A DNA stretch of 64,000 nucleotides from Paralimibaculum aggregatum (GTDB lineage Bacteria > Pseudomonadota > Alphaproteobacteria > Rhodobacterales > Rhodobacteraceae): assembly GCF_030270585.1 (NCBI RefSeq), contig NZ_BSYI01000007.1, positions 104,805-168,804 on the forward strand, in the 5' to 3' direction. The position numbers and the translations under genes were made by a program. Positions 41,683-51,476 of this stretch are shown piece after piece (position 1 is the first letter of the stretch; every line of letters begins with the position of its first letter). Below the pieces are notes generated by a model. That model was given only the letters and a program-made list of their open reading frames with translations, was not told the DNA's origin and ran no database searches.

Positions 41683-42231
41683 TCAGGGCGGCGCGGCCAG
41701 CGCCGCCGCGCGGGCGGCGAGCCGCGGCAGGTCGTCCCACTGCATCTCGACGATCTCGACCCCCCCGGCATCGCGGAACGCCGCGCCGGCGCTGCCGCCG
41801 AGCCGCGCATAGAAGCGCCGCGCCCCGTCGTTGCGCAGGCTGACCTCGAGGCCGAGGCGCCGCGATCCGGCCGCCGCCAGCCGGGCCGCCAGCGCGCCGA
41901 CCAGCGCCGCCCCGGCGCCGCTGCCGCGCGCGCCGGGCAGCACGTGCAGCGCGGTGAGCCGGGCCGCCGAATCGCCGCGGAGGAGGGCATGGGCCAGCCC
42001 CTCCGGCGCCGCGCCGCGCTCGGCCAGCAGCAGCAGCTCGCCCGGCCGCGGCGCCCGCAGCACCCGGGCCCAGAGCGCAGCCCGGTCGGCCGCGAAGCCC
42101 GCGAGATCCTGCCCGGCGATATCCGCCGCATCGGCGCTGTCGGCCTTGCTCGCGGCATGCACCGCGCCGAGCGCCGGCGCATCCGCGGGCCGCGCCGGGC
42201 GGACCCGCCAGGGCGCCGCCGCGCCGCTCAC
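41683..42231 (-). CDS. GNAT-family N-acetyltransferase
   Basis: A 182-residue protein with the GNAT core: VRPARPADAPALGAVHAAS at the start, ALHVLPGARGSGAGAALVGAL carrying the acetyl-CoA pyrophosphate loop (Q/R-x-x-G-x-G/A, here ARGSGAG), LEVSLRNDGARRFYARLG and VEMQWDDL at the end. It acetylates an unknown amine. The start is a GTG overlapping the stop of the upstream glycosyltransferase-like gene. Being third in an operon with a hydroxyacid dehydrogenase, no pathway can be inferred. Confidence 0.85.
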   Translation of the reverse strand: MSGAAAPWRVRPARPADAPALGAVHAASKADSADAADIAGQDLAGFAADRAALWARVLRAPRPGELLLLAERGAAPEGLAHALLRGDSAARLTALHVLPGARGSGAGAALVGALAARLAAAGSRRLGLEVSLRNDGARRFYARLGGSAGAAFRDAGGVEIVEMQWDDLPRLAARAAALAAPP

Positions 42232-43028
42232 CCCTTGGCCGCCATCGCCGCCATCGCCTGCGCCCGGTCGAAGAAGGCGCCGCCGAAATCCATCCGCCCC
42301 TGATGCGCGACGCCGGGGCCGACATAGCCCCAGACCGCGCCGGGCTCGACCGCCTGCACCCGCGTGCAGAAGGCGAAGTCGTCCGACAGCCAGCGCCCGT
42401 CCGGCTGCGGCATCCGGCTGAAGAAGTCCCAGACCGATTCGCCGAGCGCCCCGGCGGCATGCGGCAGCGCGGCCTGCCGGCCGAGCCCGCCCGCCCCGGC
42501 GACCCGGCGCAGCAGCGCGGTCTCGATCAGCGCGCAGCCCATGCCGATGCCGTCGAGCTGCACGAGCCCCTCGCGCACCTGCAGCCGGCCGTCGCCGTGG
42601 CGCAGCACGAAGGGCGAGGCGAGCGCGCGGGCGGTGTCCGGCGGATGGCCGGCGGCGCGCGCTGCGGCATAGGCCTCGAGATCGATCTGGCGCTTCGCAT
42701 AGACCGCGCCGACCACCGGCCTGCCGGCGCCGAGCAGCAGCCGGAACACCTCGCCGCGGATCTTCATGTCGTTGTCGATGAACAGCACATGGCTGATCCC
42801 GGGCCGGGCCAGCGCCAGGCCGCAGATGTGGTTGCGGGCGGTGGCGACGTCGTGGAAGTCCACCGTCTGGAACCGCGGCTGCGCCCCGGATGCGGCGACC
42901 GCGCCGATCGCGGCGGCGAGGCTCTCGGCGCAGCCCGAGGTCAGGAGCCCGTCGGCGGTGGCGATGCCGATCAGCACCTCGCAGGCGGCGGCACCGGCGG
43001 CACCGGCGGTTTCGGCGGGGCCGGCCAT
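42228..43028 (-). CDS. Glycosyltransferase-like (GT-A fold) protein
   Basis: A 266-residue soluble protein. CEVLIGIATADGL, a strand ending FHDVATARNHICGLAL, HVLFIDNDMKIRGEV (a D-x-D metal/nucleotide-sugar motif) and PVVGAVYAKRQ fit the GT-A fold seen in family 2-like glycosyltransferases; LSDDFAFCTRVQ near the end fits the catalytic acidic ED/DD motif. The substrate is unknown. It is 3 bp after the hydroxyacid dehydrogenase gene and overlaps the acetyltransferase gene by 4 bases. The N terminus is low in complexity (AETAGAAGAAA). Confidence 0.7.
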   Translation of the reverse strand: MAGPAETAGAAGAAACEVLIGIATADGLLTSGCAESLAAAIGAVAASGAQPRFQTVDFHDVATARNHICGLALARPGISHVLFIDNDMKIRGEVFRLLLGAGRPVVGAVYAKRQIDLEAYAAARAAGHPPDTARALASPFVLRHGDGRLQVREGLVQLDGIGMGCALIETALLRRVAGAGGLGRQAALPHAAGALGESVWDFFSRMPQPDGRWLSDDFAFCTRVQAVEPGAVWGYVGPGVAHQGRMDFGGAFFDRAQAMAAMAAKG

Positions 43029-43031
43029 GGC

Positions 43032-44018
43032 TCAGAGCATCGAGGGCAGGACCTGGTCGGGCGGCCGGTGGCCGTCGGCGAAGGTCTTGATGTTGAGGAT
43101 CACCTTCTCGCCCATCTCGAGCCGGCCCTCCTCGGTCGCCGAGCCCATATGCGGCAGCAGCACCACGTTGGGCAGGCCGACCAGATCGGGGTTCACCGCC
43201 GGCTCCTTCTCGAAGACGTCGAGCGCCGCGCCGCCGAGCTGGCCGCGCTTGAGCATCCGGATCAGCGCGTTCTCGTCGATGATCTCGCCGCGGGCGGTGT
43301 TGACGATGTAGGCGGAGGGCTTCATCAGCTGCAGCCGCCGCGCCGAGAGCAGGTGATAGGTGGCCGGGGTGTGCGGGCAGTGCACGCTCACGATGTCCAT
43401 CCGCGCCAGCATCTGGTCGAGGCTCTCCCAGTAGGTGGCGTCGAGCCCGGCCTCGGTCTCGGCATGCAGGCGCCGGCGGTTGTGGTAGTGCACCTGCAGG
43501 CCGAAGGCCCGGGCGCGGCGCGCCACCGCCTGGCCGATCCGCCCCATGCCGACGATGCCGAGCCGCTTGCCCCAGATCCGGTGGCCGGTGATCGCCGTCG
43601 GCGACCAGCCCTCCCAGCGGCCCTCCTGCATCAGCGCGAGGCCCTCCGCCATCCGCCGCGGCACCGCGAGGATCAGCGCCATGGTCATGTCGGCGGTGTC
43701 CTCGGTGAGCACGCCGGGGGTGTTGGAGACGAGGATGCCGCGGGTGCGCGCGGTGGCGACGTCGATATGGTCGACGCCGGCGCCATAGTTGGCGATCAGC
43801 CTCAGCCGCGGCCCGGCGGCGGCGAGCAGGGTCTGGTCGATCCGGTCGGTCAGCGTCGGCACCAGGACATCGGCCTCGCGCGCCGCCTGCGCCAGGTCGG
43901 CATGGCTCATCGGCCGGTCGGCGGTGTTGAGCCGCACCTCGAAGAGCTCGCGCATCCGCGCCTCGACCGCCTCCGGCAGCTTGCGGGTCACGACGACATG
44001 CGGGCGCTCGCGTTTCAT
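43032..44018 (-). CDS. D-isomer-specific 2-hydroxyacid dehydrogenase (glyoxylate/hydroxypyruvate reductase-like)
   Basis: A 328-residue NAD(P)-dependent dehydrogenase. Motifs: IANYGAGVDHIDVATARTRGI, the Rossmann GIVGMGRIGQAVARRARAFG, VSVHCPHTPATYHLL, VNTARGEIIDENALI (catalytic Arg), ALDVFEKEP (Glu) and LLPHMGSAT (His). NRRR after the nucleotide-binding strand favours NADP. The best guess is reduction of glyoxylate or hydroxypyruvate. AAGGAC precedes the ATG at 44018. It is divergent from an SH3-like exported protein gene, an arrangement I believe is common in related bacteria. Confidence 0.92.
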   Translation of the reverse strand: MKRERPHVVVTRKLPEAVEARMRELFEVRLNTADRPMSHADLAQAAREADVLVPTLTDRIDQTLLAAAGPRLRLIANYGAGVDHIDVATARTRGILVSNTPGVLTEDTADMTMALILAVPRRMAEGLALMQEGRWEGWSPTAITGHRIWGKRLGIVGMGRIGQAVARRARAFGLQVHYHNRRRLHAETEAGLDATYWESLDQMLARMDIVSVHCPHTPATYHLLSARRLQLMKPSAYIVNTARGEIIDENALIRMLKRGQLGGAALDVFEKEPAVNPDLVGLPNVVLLPHMGSATEEGRLEMGEKVILNIKTFADGHRPPDQVLPSML

Positions 44019-44129
44019 GGCGCAAAGTCCTTCTTGCTTCGACAGCCTCCGTGATAATTTTCTGAGCCGGCGGCGGAAAGAGGCAAAACGCCCCGCCGCG
44101 GAAAATCCGGCCCTGGGGGGAGTGCGACG

Positions 44130-44708
44130 ATGCGGTGGCGTCTGGTAACGGCGGTGGTGATTGGATGTGTCCTGGCGGTTCCGGGGGTGCGGGCGGCGGA
44201 GCCCGGCCCGGCGCCGCGGGGGCCGCAGGCGGTGGCGGCGATCGGCCCGGTCACCAAGCTGCGGATGCCCCGCTACGTCTCGCTCAATGCCCGCACGATC
44301 AACCTGCGGCGCGGCCCGGGGCTCGACTACCGGATCGATTTCGAGTTCCACGCCAAGGGCCTGCCGGTGCGGGTCATCGACGAATACGGCCACTGGCGCC
44401 GGGTGGTCGACAGCGAGGGCGACGACGGCTGGGTGTATCACGCGCTGCTCTCGGGCCGGCGCACCGTGCAGGTCACCGCCGAGGGGGTGCTGATGCGCCG
44501 CCGGCCGGTCGGGCTGACCGAGGCGACGGATTGTCGCGCGCTGGCCGCGCTGCCCGAGGATGCCGCCGCCTGTGCCGAGCAGGGCGCGATCGCCGAGCTC
44601 CTGGCCTGCCAGCGCTTCTGGTGCCTGGTCGGCGCGGCGGGGCGCGAGGGCTGGGTGCCGAAATCCGCGGTCTGGGGCGTCGATCCGGAGGAGGTCTTCG
44701 AGGACTGA
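44130..44708 (+). CDS. Exported SH3-like domain protein
   Basis: A 192-residue protein with a signal peptide (WRLVTAVVIGCVLAVPGVRA) and two bacterial SH3-like repeats. The first is RYVSLNARTINLRRGPGLDYRI with HWRRVVDSEGDDGWVYHALLSG. The second is VLMRRRPVGLTEAT with CQRFWCLVGAAGREGWVPKSAVWG. Such domains often bind cell-wall peptides, so a periplasmic envelope role is likely. GGGGGGAG precedes the ATG. The AT-rich patch at 44050-44062 in the divergent gap may hold promoters for both genes. Confidence 0.87.
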   Translation: MRWRLVTAVVIGCVLAVPGVRAAEPGPAPRGPQAVAAIGPVTKLRMPRYVSLNARTINLRRGPGLDYRIDFEFHAKGLPVRVIDEYGHWRRVVDSEGDDGWVYHALLSGRRTVQVTAEGVLMRRRPVGLTEATDCRALAALPEDAAACAEQGAIAELLACQRFWCLVGAAGREGWVPKSAVWGVDPEEVFED

Positions 44709-44749
44709 GCCTGCGCCTGCGCCGACGGGGGCGGGGCGGGGGCCGGGGG

Positions 44750-44781
44750 CCGGGCGGCGAAGGCGCCGCGGCGCCGCCCGG
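44750..44781. terminator. Bidirectional terminator hairpin
   Basis: Perfect 10-bp arms ccgggcggcg (44750-44759) and cgccgcccgg (44772-44781) flank a 12-base loop between the convergent SH3-like and PAS-protein genes. Confidence 0.6.
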
Positions 44782-44789
44782 AAGCCCGC

Positions 44790-45743
44790 TCAGCCCGCCT
44801 GCAGGGTGAGCACGAAGAACGGCGTGTCGCGGTAGCGCGTCGCGCCGGCGACCACCGCGACCGGCTGCAGCGCGCCGCCCGGCCGCATCAGCCGCGCCTC
44901 GAGGCGGATCTGCCGGGGCGCCGGCTCGAGCAGCGCGGCCGGCGTCTGCGGCAGCGCCAGATCGCCGGCGAGGCAGGCGGCCAGCGGCGTGCCGTTGCGG
45001 AGCAGCGCGGCCTCCGGCACCAGCGCCCGCGCCGCCTCGTTGGCGAAGCACACCCGGCGCTGCGCATCCGCCACGATGCAGGCCATCGGCACCACGTCGA
45101 GCCCGGCGCGCAGGTCGTTCTCGGGCTGGATCAGCACCGCGAAGCGGGTGACATAGCCCTGCGCATCGACCAGCGGCACGATCAGCCGCCGCCAGAGCCG
45201 CACGAAGACCGCCCGCGGCGGCTCGTGCTCGCTCAGCACCACCTGCCGGCGCTGCATCGCGGAGCGGTACAGCGCGACGAAGAACCGCCCGACATGGCCG
45301 CCGATATCCGAGACGCGCAGGGCGCGGAAGCTCCGGCTGAAATTCTCGGCGATCCGCTCGCCATAGTGGAGGAAGCGGAAATCGCGGCCGAAGCGCTCGG
45401 CCTCCAGCAGCTGCAGCCAGTCCGGGTAGGGCGTCGCGGCCGGGTCGAATTCATCGGCCAGCGGCAGCCCGGCATGGGTCGGCAGCGACCAGCAATGGGC
45501 GAGGAAGCGCTCGAACATCTCGTTGCGCAGGTCGAAGCGGTTCGGCGACCAGCGCACCGCCGGCGGCTGCGCGTGGTTGGCGATGAACAGCTGGGCCACG
45601 AGGTTGGACTGGCCCATGAAGATGCTGCCGGCAAGAATGTCGTCGTCGGAAAGGCCGGCGAGGGGCGTGACGGCCGGCTCGCATCTGCCCCGGCCATCCG
45701 TCGCCAGCGTGTGCGTCGCTCGTGTGCGCGTGCTCGCAACCAT
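44790..45743 (-). CDS. PAS-domain protein of unknown function
   Basis: A 317-residue protein. The N-terminal ~100 residues are not recognised (ILAGSIFMGQSNLVAQLFIANH is notable). Residues about 105-205 look like a PAS_5-type domain (WLQLLEAERFGRDFRFLHYGERIAENFSR...), as found in alphaproteobacterial PAS regulators. Residues about 215-317 could be a second PAS (VPMACIVADAQRRVCFANEAARAL ... RYRDTPFFVLTLQAG). No output domain is visible, so it may act by protein contact. The ATG at 45743 is preferred over 45815. Its upstream region is unusually AT-rich. Confidence 0.75.
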   Translation of the reverse strand: MVASTRTRATHTLATDGRGRCEPAVTPLAGLSDDDILAGSIFMGQSNLVAQLFIANHAQPPAVRWSPNRFDLRNEMFERFLAHCWSLPTHAGLPLADEFDPAATPYPDWLQLLEAERFGRDFRFLHYGERIAENFSRSFRALRVSDIGGHVGRFFVALYRSAMQRRQVVLSEHEPPRAVFVRLWRRLIVPLVDAQGYVTRFAVLIQPENDLRAGLDVVPMACIVADAQRRVCFANEAARALVPEAALLRNGTPLAACLAGDLALPQTPAALLEPAPRQIRLEARLMRPGGALQPVAVVAGATRYRDTPFFVLTLQAG

Positions 45744-45799
45744 CGAATGAGTCCCGAAAAAATACAAATTGGTCAAGCCCTTATAACAGAACAGCGCGT

Positions 45800-45823
45800 G
45801 GCATACCATATGCAAGGCATGCC
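45800..45823. promoter_or_regulatory. Direct-repeat operator candidate in AT-rich gap
   Basis: GGCATACC (45800-45807) and GGCATGCC (45816-45823) lie 16 bp apart, start to start, about 60-80 bp upstream of the PAS-protein gene. The 45744-45830 stretch (including TTATAA) is much more AT-rich than the window and is the likely promoter area. Confidence 0.3.
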
Positions 45824-45906
45824 TGACGGCCGTCCCGGGGTCCTGTTTCGGGACGCCGGGCCGGGTCGGTGCACTGGCAGGGAGGGGGGCGGGCGGCCCC
45901 GGCCGG

Positions 45907-46368
45907 TCAGCCGGGCTTGCCGCGCAGCCGGATCACCACGTCGATGCGCGAGACCTCGGCGCCCTCGGGGGCGTCGGGCAGGGCCTCGAAGCGCACCGAT
46001 TCGCGCGGCGCGTCGGTGAGAAAGCCGCCGTCCTCCCAGTAGAAATGCGCGTGGTCGGAGGTATCGGTGTCGAAATGGCTGCGCGAGCCGTCGACCATCA
46101 CCTCGGCCAGCAGCCCGGCCTCGGTGAAGCTCTTGAGGGTGTTGTAGACGGTGGCCAGCGACACCTGCGCGCCGGCGCGCTGCGCGGCCTCGAACAGGCT
46201 GTCGGCGGTGATGTGGCGGTTGCGCCCGTCGCCCACCAGCAGGGTGGCCAGGGCAAGGCGCTGCCGGGTCGGACGCAGCCCGGCGCCGCGCAGCCAGTCG
46301 CCCGCACGCGCCAGTGCCTCCGCAGAGGCCATCGCTTCGCCGCCCGGATGCTCGTAATGGTCCTTCAT
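45907..46368 (-). CDS. irr: Iron-responsive Fur-family regulator Irr
   Basis: A 153-residue Fur-superfamily protein. The winged helix has RPTRQRLALATLLVGDGRNRHITADSLFEAAQRAGAQVSLATVYNTLKSFTEAGLL, and the dimer domain has SHFDTDTSDHAHFYWEDGG. It lacks the Cys-x2-Cys motifs of Fur/Zur/PerR and has the HxH near DHAHFYW, as in Irr, which is controlled by haem through degradation in alphaproteobacteria. It represses or activates iron and haem genes. It is divergent from fabA, the arrangement common in Rhizobiales and Rhodobacterales. Confidence 0.9.
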   Translation of the reverse strand: MKDHYEHPGGEAMASAEALARAGDWLRGAGLRPTRQRLALATLLVGDGRNRHITADSLFEAAQRAGAQVSLATVYNTLKSFTEAGLLAEVMVDGSRSHFDTDTSDHAHFYWEDGGFLTDAPRESVRFEALPDAPEGAEVSRIDVVIRLRGKPG

Positions 46369-46549
46369 GCTCCCCTCTCTAGCGCGATGGCCGCGCCAAG
46401 GCCAGAGCAAACCGTTGCCCTGCCGGCGCCGCGGCGGCCGGACCGCCGCATCCGGCGCCGCGGCGGGGGTTCTTGTGCCTCCGGAAACCCGGTGCTAGGG
46501 AGGCAGTCGCGACTGGACCCATGGGAGCCGAGCAGACCCGGGGAGGGCA

Positions 46550-47068
46550 ATGACTGAACGTGCTGCGAGTTTCGACTACGAGGCGCTCCTGCGCTGTGCG
46601 CGGGGCGAGCTGTTCGGGGCGGGCAATGCCCAGTTGCCCGAGCCGCCGATGCTGATGTTCGACCGCATCACGTCGATCACCGCCGATGGCGGCGCCAACG
46701 GCAAGGGCCAGGTCGTCGCCGAGATGGACGTCAAGCCCGATCTCTGGTTCTTCAAGTGCCATTTCGTGGGCGATCCGGTGATGCCGGGCTGCCTCGGGCT
46801 CGATGCGCTGTGGCAGCTCACGGGCTTCTTCCTCGGCTGGCTCGGGATGCCGGGCCGCGGCCGGGCGCTCGGGGTCGGCGAGGTCAAGTTCACCGAGATG
46901 GTGACCCCCGATACCAAGCTGATCCGCTACACCGTGAACCTCAAGCGGGTGATCGATCGCAAGCTCAAGCTCGGGATCGCCGACGGGGTCATGGAACTCG
47001 ACGGCAAGGTCGCCTACGTGACCAAGGACATGCGGGTCGGGCTGTTCAGCGACACCGCCCCGGCCTGA
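46550..47068 (+). CDS. fabA: 3-hydroxydecanoyl-ACP dehydratase/isomerase
   Basis: A 172-residue hot-dog-fold enzyme with catalytic H71 ([23 protein letters not shown]) and the acidic partner in LGLDALW. It dehydrates 3-hydroxydecanoyl-ACP and isomerises the trans-2 to the cis-3 product, the branch point of anaerobic unsaturated fatty-acid synthesis. The length equals E. coli FabA. GGGGAGGG precedes the ATG. It heads the fabA-fabB-fabI operon. Confidence 0.97.
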   Translation: MTERAASFDYEALLRCARGELFGAGNAQLPEPPMLMFDRITSITADGGANGKGQVVAEMDVKPDLWFFKCHFVGDPVMPGCLGLDALWQLTGFFLGWLGMPGRGRALGVGEVKFTEMVTPDTKLIRYTVNLKRVIDRKLKLGIADGVMELDGKVAYVTKDMRVGLFSDTAPA

Positions 47069-47133
47069 CGCCGGAGCGCCGGCGCGCCCGCCACCACCCG
47101 GAGCCCATGTTCCGGAGCGAGGAGACACTGCAC

Positions 47134-48357
<1,224 letters not shown>

Positions 48358-48361
48358 GCCG

Positions 48362-49150
48362 ATGTCTGGGTTGATGCAGGGCAAGCGCGGCCTGATCCTC
48401 GGTGTCGCGAACAATCATTCCATCGCCTGGGGCATCGCCGAGGCGCTGCACAACCACGGTGCGGAGCTCGCCTTCACGTTCCAGGGCGAGGCCTTCGAGC
48501 GCCGGGTGCGCCCGCTCGCGGCCTCGGTCGGCTCGCCGATCGTCGAGCCGGCCGACGTGACCGACGCGGCCAGCCTCGACGCCGTGTTCGCCCGGATCGA
48601 GGAGGTCTGGGGCCGGCTCGATTTCGTGATCCACGCCATCGCCTTCTCCGACAAGAACGAGCTGACCGGGCGCTATGCCGATACCAGCCGGGAGAACTTC
48701 CTCCACACGATGGACATCTCCTGCTACTCCTTCACCGACCTGGCGCGGCGGGCGGCGCCGCTGATGACCGAGGGCGGCGCGCTGGTGACGCTGACCTATC
48801 TCGGCGCACAGCGGGTCATGCCGAACTACAACGTGATGGGGGTGGCGAAGGCGGCGCTGGAGGCCAGCGTGCAGTATCTCGCCAACGATCTCGGGCCGCA
48901 GGGCATCCGGGTGAACGCGATCAGCCCGGGCCCGATGCGCACCCTTGCCGGCAGCGCCATCGGCGGCGCCCGCAAGGTCTACAAGGTCTGCGCCGAGAAC
49001 GCGCCGCTGCGCGCCAATGCCACGCTCGAGGATGTCGGCGGGGCGGCGGTGTACCTGGTCTCGGATCTCGGGCGCGGCACCACCGGCGACGTGATCTTCG
49101 TCGATGCGGGCTACCACACCCTCGGCATGGTGCAGCTCTCCAACCTCTGA
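48362..49150 (+). CDS. fabI: Enoyl-ACP reductase [NADH]
   Basis: A 262-residue short-chain dehydrogenase of the FabI type. The divergent nucleotide motif is GVANNHSIAWGIAEAL, and the active site is Y-x6-K in YNVMGVAKAALE with a Tyr in LTYLGAQRVMPNY. AISPGPMRTLAGSAIGG is the substrate loop. It reduces trans-2-enoyl-ACP in the last elongation step. It closes the fab operon and is followed by a perfect palindrome. FabI is the target of triclosan-type inhibitors in other bacteria. Confidence 0.96.
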   Translation: MSGLMQGKRGLILGVANNHSIAWGIAEALHNHGAELAFTFQGEAFERRVRPLAASVGSPIVEPADVTDAASLDAVFARIEEVWGRLDFVIHAIAFSDKNELTGRYADTSRENFLHTMDISCYSFTDLARRAAPLMTEGGALVTLTYLGAQRVMPNYNVMGVAKAALEASVQYLANDLGPQGIRVNAISPGPMRTLAGSAIGGARKVYKVCAENAPLRANATLEDVGGAAVYLVSDLGRGTTGDVIFVDAGYHTLGMVQLSNL

Positions 49151-49154
49151 TCCG

Positions 49155-49172
49155 GGCGCCCTCGAGGGCGCC
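49155..49172. terminator. 18-bp perfect palindrome after fabI
   Basis: GGCGCCCTCGAGGGCGCC is self-complementary over 18 bp and begins 4 bases after the fabI stop. It could terminate the operon as a hairpin, although the loop would be short and no T tract follows. Confidence 0.5.
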
Positions 49173-49532
49173 TGCGCCGTCATCCCCCGCTCCCCCGGCC
49201 GTGCGGGCTGCGCCCGGCCGCGACCTGCGAGGGACGGACAGGCGCGGCCGGACATTCCTGAGTGCCGCGGGCGCGGCGATCGGTTCAGCGGCGGCGCGGG
49301 CCTGCCGGGCCGTTCCGCCCGGGGCGGCGGCGGGCGCGCCGGGGAGCGATGTCGGACAGCCTGGCGCGCGCCGCCCTGCGCCGCGGGCGCCTGCGGCGGG
49401 ATCGCCGCCCCGTGCAGCGGGTGCCCGGGGCGGGATCGGCGCCCGGGCCGCGGCGGGCGCCTGCTGCGCGGTCGCCGACCGGGCCGCGGCAGAGGGGCGT
49501 TCCGGCGATGCCGCGCGGCCGGCCGCGGCGGT
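49173..49532. other. GC-rich gap without recognised gene
   Basis: These 360 bases between fabI and the next (convergent) gene are extremely GC-rich. The open frames crossing them (Arg/Pro/Ala-rich) have no recognisable motif or plausible ribosome site. No clear repeat or promoter was found. Confidence 0.6.
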
Positions 49533-50165
49533 TCAGCGCTCGCCGGGGGTGCGGCGGAGCTCCGGCCGGTAGCCCGCGGCGAGCGCCCGGACGATCGGCT
49601 CCGGGGTCAGCAGGCGTGCCGGCCCGGCGGGGGCGGGGATCTCGCGATAGCCCGGATCGGCCCAGGCGAGCCAGCGCCCGTCCCAGCGGAGCACGGCGGT
49701 GCCCGGCACGGCGGCGGGCTCGGCCATGGCGCCCTCGGGCAGCGCGTCCGGCCGGCAGCCGGGCCGCTGCGGGCGGCGCTCCGGCGTCAGCCGCGCGCCG
49801 TGCAGGCAGGCGTCGATCTCCGCGGCGCGGCGGCCCGGCAGGCCGGCCGCCGCCCAGGCCGCCCGGAAGCGCCCGAGATCGGCGCGGCGACACTCGCCGC
49901 AGGGGCGGTGCCCGGCGGCCAGCGCGGTCACCTCGTCCCAGAAGAACAGCGCGGTGTAGCGGGTCGGCGCGCCCTTCGGCGGCATCGGCGGGCGCCAGCG
50001 GCCGCGGAAGGCGAGCCGGCAGCAGATCCAGGCCTTGCCGCGCCAGCGCGCGCGGCCGATGCGGCCCGCCGCGTCGTGCAGGCAGCCGCGATTGCCCATC
50101 CAGCCGCCGCGCCAGTCTGCCGCGACGATCTCGCCGAAGGGCGTGACGCGGTTCTGCAAGCCCAT
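49533..50165 (-). CDS. Hypothetical protein with Ada-like Cys motif
   Basis: A 210-residue protein I cannot assign. It starts MGLQNRVTPFGEIVAADWRGGWMGNRGCLHD, carries TRYTALFFWDEVTALAAGHRPCGECRRADLGRFRAAW, and ends in a region with CLHGARLTPERRPQR. The GHRPCGECRR element resembles the Ada-type metal-binding or HNH-like Cys pairs seen in small DNA-related proteins. It has no signal peptide. It lies 1 bp downstream of the zinc-ribbon metallopeptidase gene, so the two are probably co-transcribed. I believe similar proteins occur in many Rhodobacterales without known function. Confidence 0.72.
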   Translation of the reverse strand: MGLQNRVTPFGEIVAADWRGGWMGNRGCLHDAAGRIGRARWRGKAWICCRLAFRGRWRPPMPPKGAPTRYTALFFWDEVTALAAGHRPCGECRRADLGRFRAAWAAAGLPGRRAAEIDACLHGARLTPERRPQRPGCRPDALPEGAMAEPAAVPGTAVLRWDGRWLAWADPGYREIPAPAGPARLLTPEPIVRALAAGYRPELRRTPGER

Positions 50166-50166
50166 C

Positions 50167-51153
50167 TCAGCCCTGCGCCGGCCCGCAGGAGAGCCATTCA
50201 TGCGCCCGGCCGAGCTTGCGCCGGACCGGCAGCGACAGCACGAAGGGATAGACGTCCTGCAGCCCGATCGCCCGGTTGGCATGGTTGAGCGCGATGGTGA
50301 GCCGGACCGCGCGCTGCAGCAGCCGGGCGCTGTCGGTCTCGGCATAGGCGTCATGGCCGGGTTCGGGCAGCCCGCGGCCGGTGAGCCCGGCGGCCAGCGC
50401 GCTGTCGAGCAGGTCGGTCAGGTGCAGGACATGCGCGGCGGTCTCGGCCCAGTCCTCGTGCGGATGGGCGCGGGCATAGGCGGTGATGAACTGCGCCGCG
50501 TGGTCCGGCGCCGGGCCCTCGGCATAGAAGCGCTCGAGCGCCGCGGCATAATCGGCCTGCTCGTCGCCGAAGACATGGCGGAAATTCGCATGGAAGCCCG
50601 ACCGTTCGGCCAGCCGCAGGAAGAGGAAATGCGCGATCTCGTGGCGGAAATGGTCGATCATGGTGCGCAGCCGCTCGCCGAGATGCTCGCGCCGGGTGAT
50701 CCGGGCCACCGGATCGACCTCGGTGATGTTGATCGTCACCAGCCCGTTGTCATGGCCCATGATGACGGTGGCGGGGCCGGTCGGGGTGTCCTCCGCCAGG
50801 AGGTGGAAGACCGGCCGCGCGCCGGGGTCGCGGTTGCCGAACCAGCCCCAGCGGGAGAGCCCGGCCAGCACCCAGCGCTTGGCCGTCTCGGCCTCGGCCC
50901 AGAGCCCGCGGTTCTCGCCGTGAAAGGTGTCCGGGATCACCTCGGTCATGGCGCAGGAGCGGCAGCGGCTCTCCGCCGCGCCGGGCTCGGCCCGCCAGTT
51001 GCAGCCGATCTCGTCGCGCTTCGAGCAGGGCATCGCGCCGATCAGGAAGCGCTGGGTCTCGGGGTCGAAGGCGACCGGCTGGTTGCAGCCGGCGCAGTCG
51101 GTGTTGCTGAAGAAGAGGGGGGCGCCGCAGTCGGGACAGCCGAAGAGTTTCAT
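50167..51153 (-). CDS. Putative zinc-binding metallopeptidase with N-terminal zinc ribbons
   Basis: A 328-residue protein. The N terminus has several Cys pairs (FGCPDCGAPLFFSNTDCAGCN, MPCSKRDEIGCNW, RCRSC) forming zinc ribbons. The centre has the zincin motif RHEIAHFLF, then a downstream Glu/His region (EDWAETAAHVLHLTDLL) that supplies a third ligand. It corresponds to the family annotated as putative zinc-binding metallopeptidase (DUF2248 type). The substrate is unknown and it is probably cytoplasmic. It ends 1 bp before the next gene. Confidence 0.85.
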   Translation of the reverse strand: MKLFGCPDCGAPLFFSNTDCAGCNQPVAFDPETQRFLIGAMPCSKRDEIGCNWRAEPGAAESRCRSCAMTEVIPDTFHGENRGLWAEAETAKRWVLAGLSRWGWFGNRDPGARPVFHLLAEDTPTGPATVIMGHDNGLVTINITEVDPVARITRREHLGERLRTMIDHFRHEIAHFLFLRLAERSGFHANFRHVFGDEQADYAAALERFYAEGPAPDHAAQFITAYARAHPHEDWAETAAHVLHLTDLLDSALAAGLTGRGLPEPGHDAYAETDSARLLQRAVRLTIALNHANRAIGLQDVYPFVLSLPVRRKLGRAHEWLSCGPAQG

Positions 51154-51178
51154 CGTGTGACGGGCTTCATTCTGGGCC

Positions 51179-51451
51179 TCAGACCCCGGCAGCGGGGGCG
51201 GGCGGCATCGGGGCGGGCGCGCTCTGGGGGAGCGGCACGGGGCGGGTCTCGGGTGCCGGCGGTGCGGGCAGGGGCTCGGGCAGGCTGCCGAAGCCGCCCT
51301 CGCGGGCGACCAGCAGCGCCACCACGAGCGCGGTCAGCAGGATCGACTTGATCAGGACGGAGAGCAGCCGGCCGGGCGCGCCCAGCATCCCCAGATCGAG
51401 GATCAGCATGAGCAGGCCGCTGCCGAAGACCGCGGCGAAGAGGCTCACCAT
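51179..51451 (-). CDS. Small membrane protein, function unknown
   Basis: A 90-residue protein with two predicted membrane helices (LFAAVFGSGLLMLILDLGM and LSVLIKSILLTALVVALLVA) and a Pro-rich tail with PLPAPPAPETRPVPLPQSAP. It looks like the tail-containing small membrane proteins often found in Rhodobacterales. It is separated from the next gene upstream by 25 bp, so it may share its transcript. No function can be given. Confidence 0.6.
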   Translation of the reverse strand: MVSLFAAVFGSGLLMLILDLGMLGAPGRLLSVLIKSILLTALVVALLVAREGGFGSLPEPLPAPPAPETRPVPLPQSAPAPMPPAPAAGV

Positions 51452-51476
51452 GGGCGCCTCGGCCCGCCCCGGCGGC

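Noticed and set aside
49350..49530. Small Arg/Ala-rich frame (MSDSLARAALRRGRL...) after fabI
   Set aside because: No good ribosome site, runs into the antisense of the next gene, and its Arg/Pro content is that of shadow frames.
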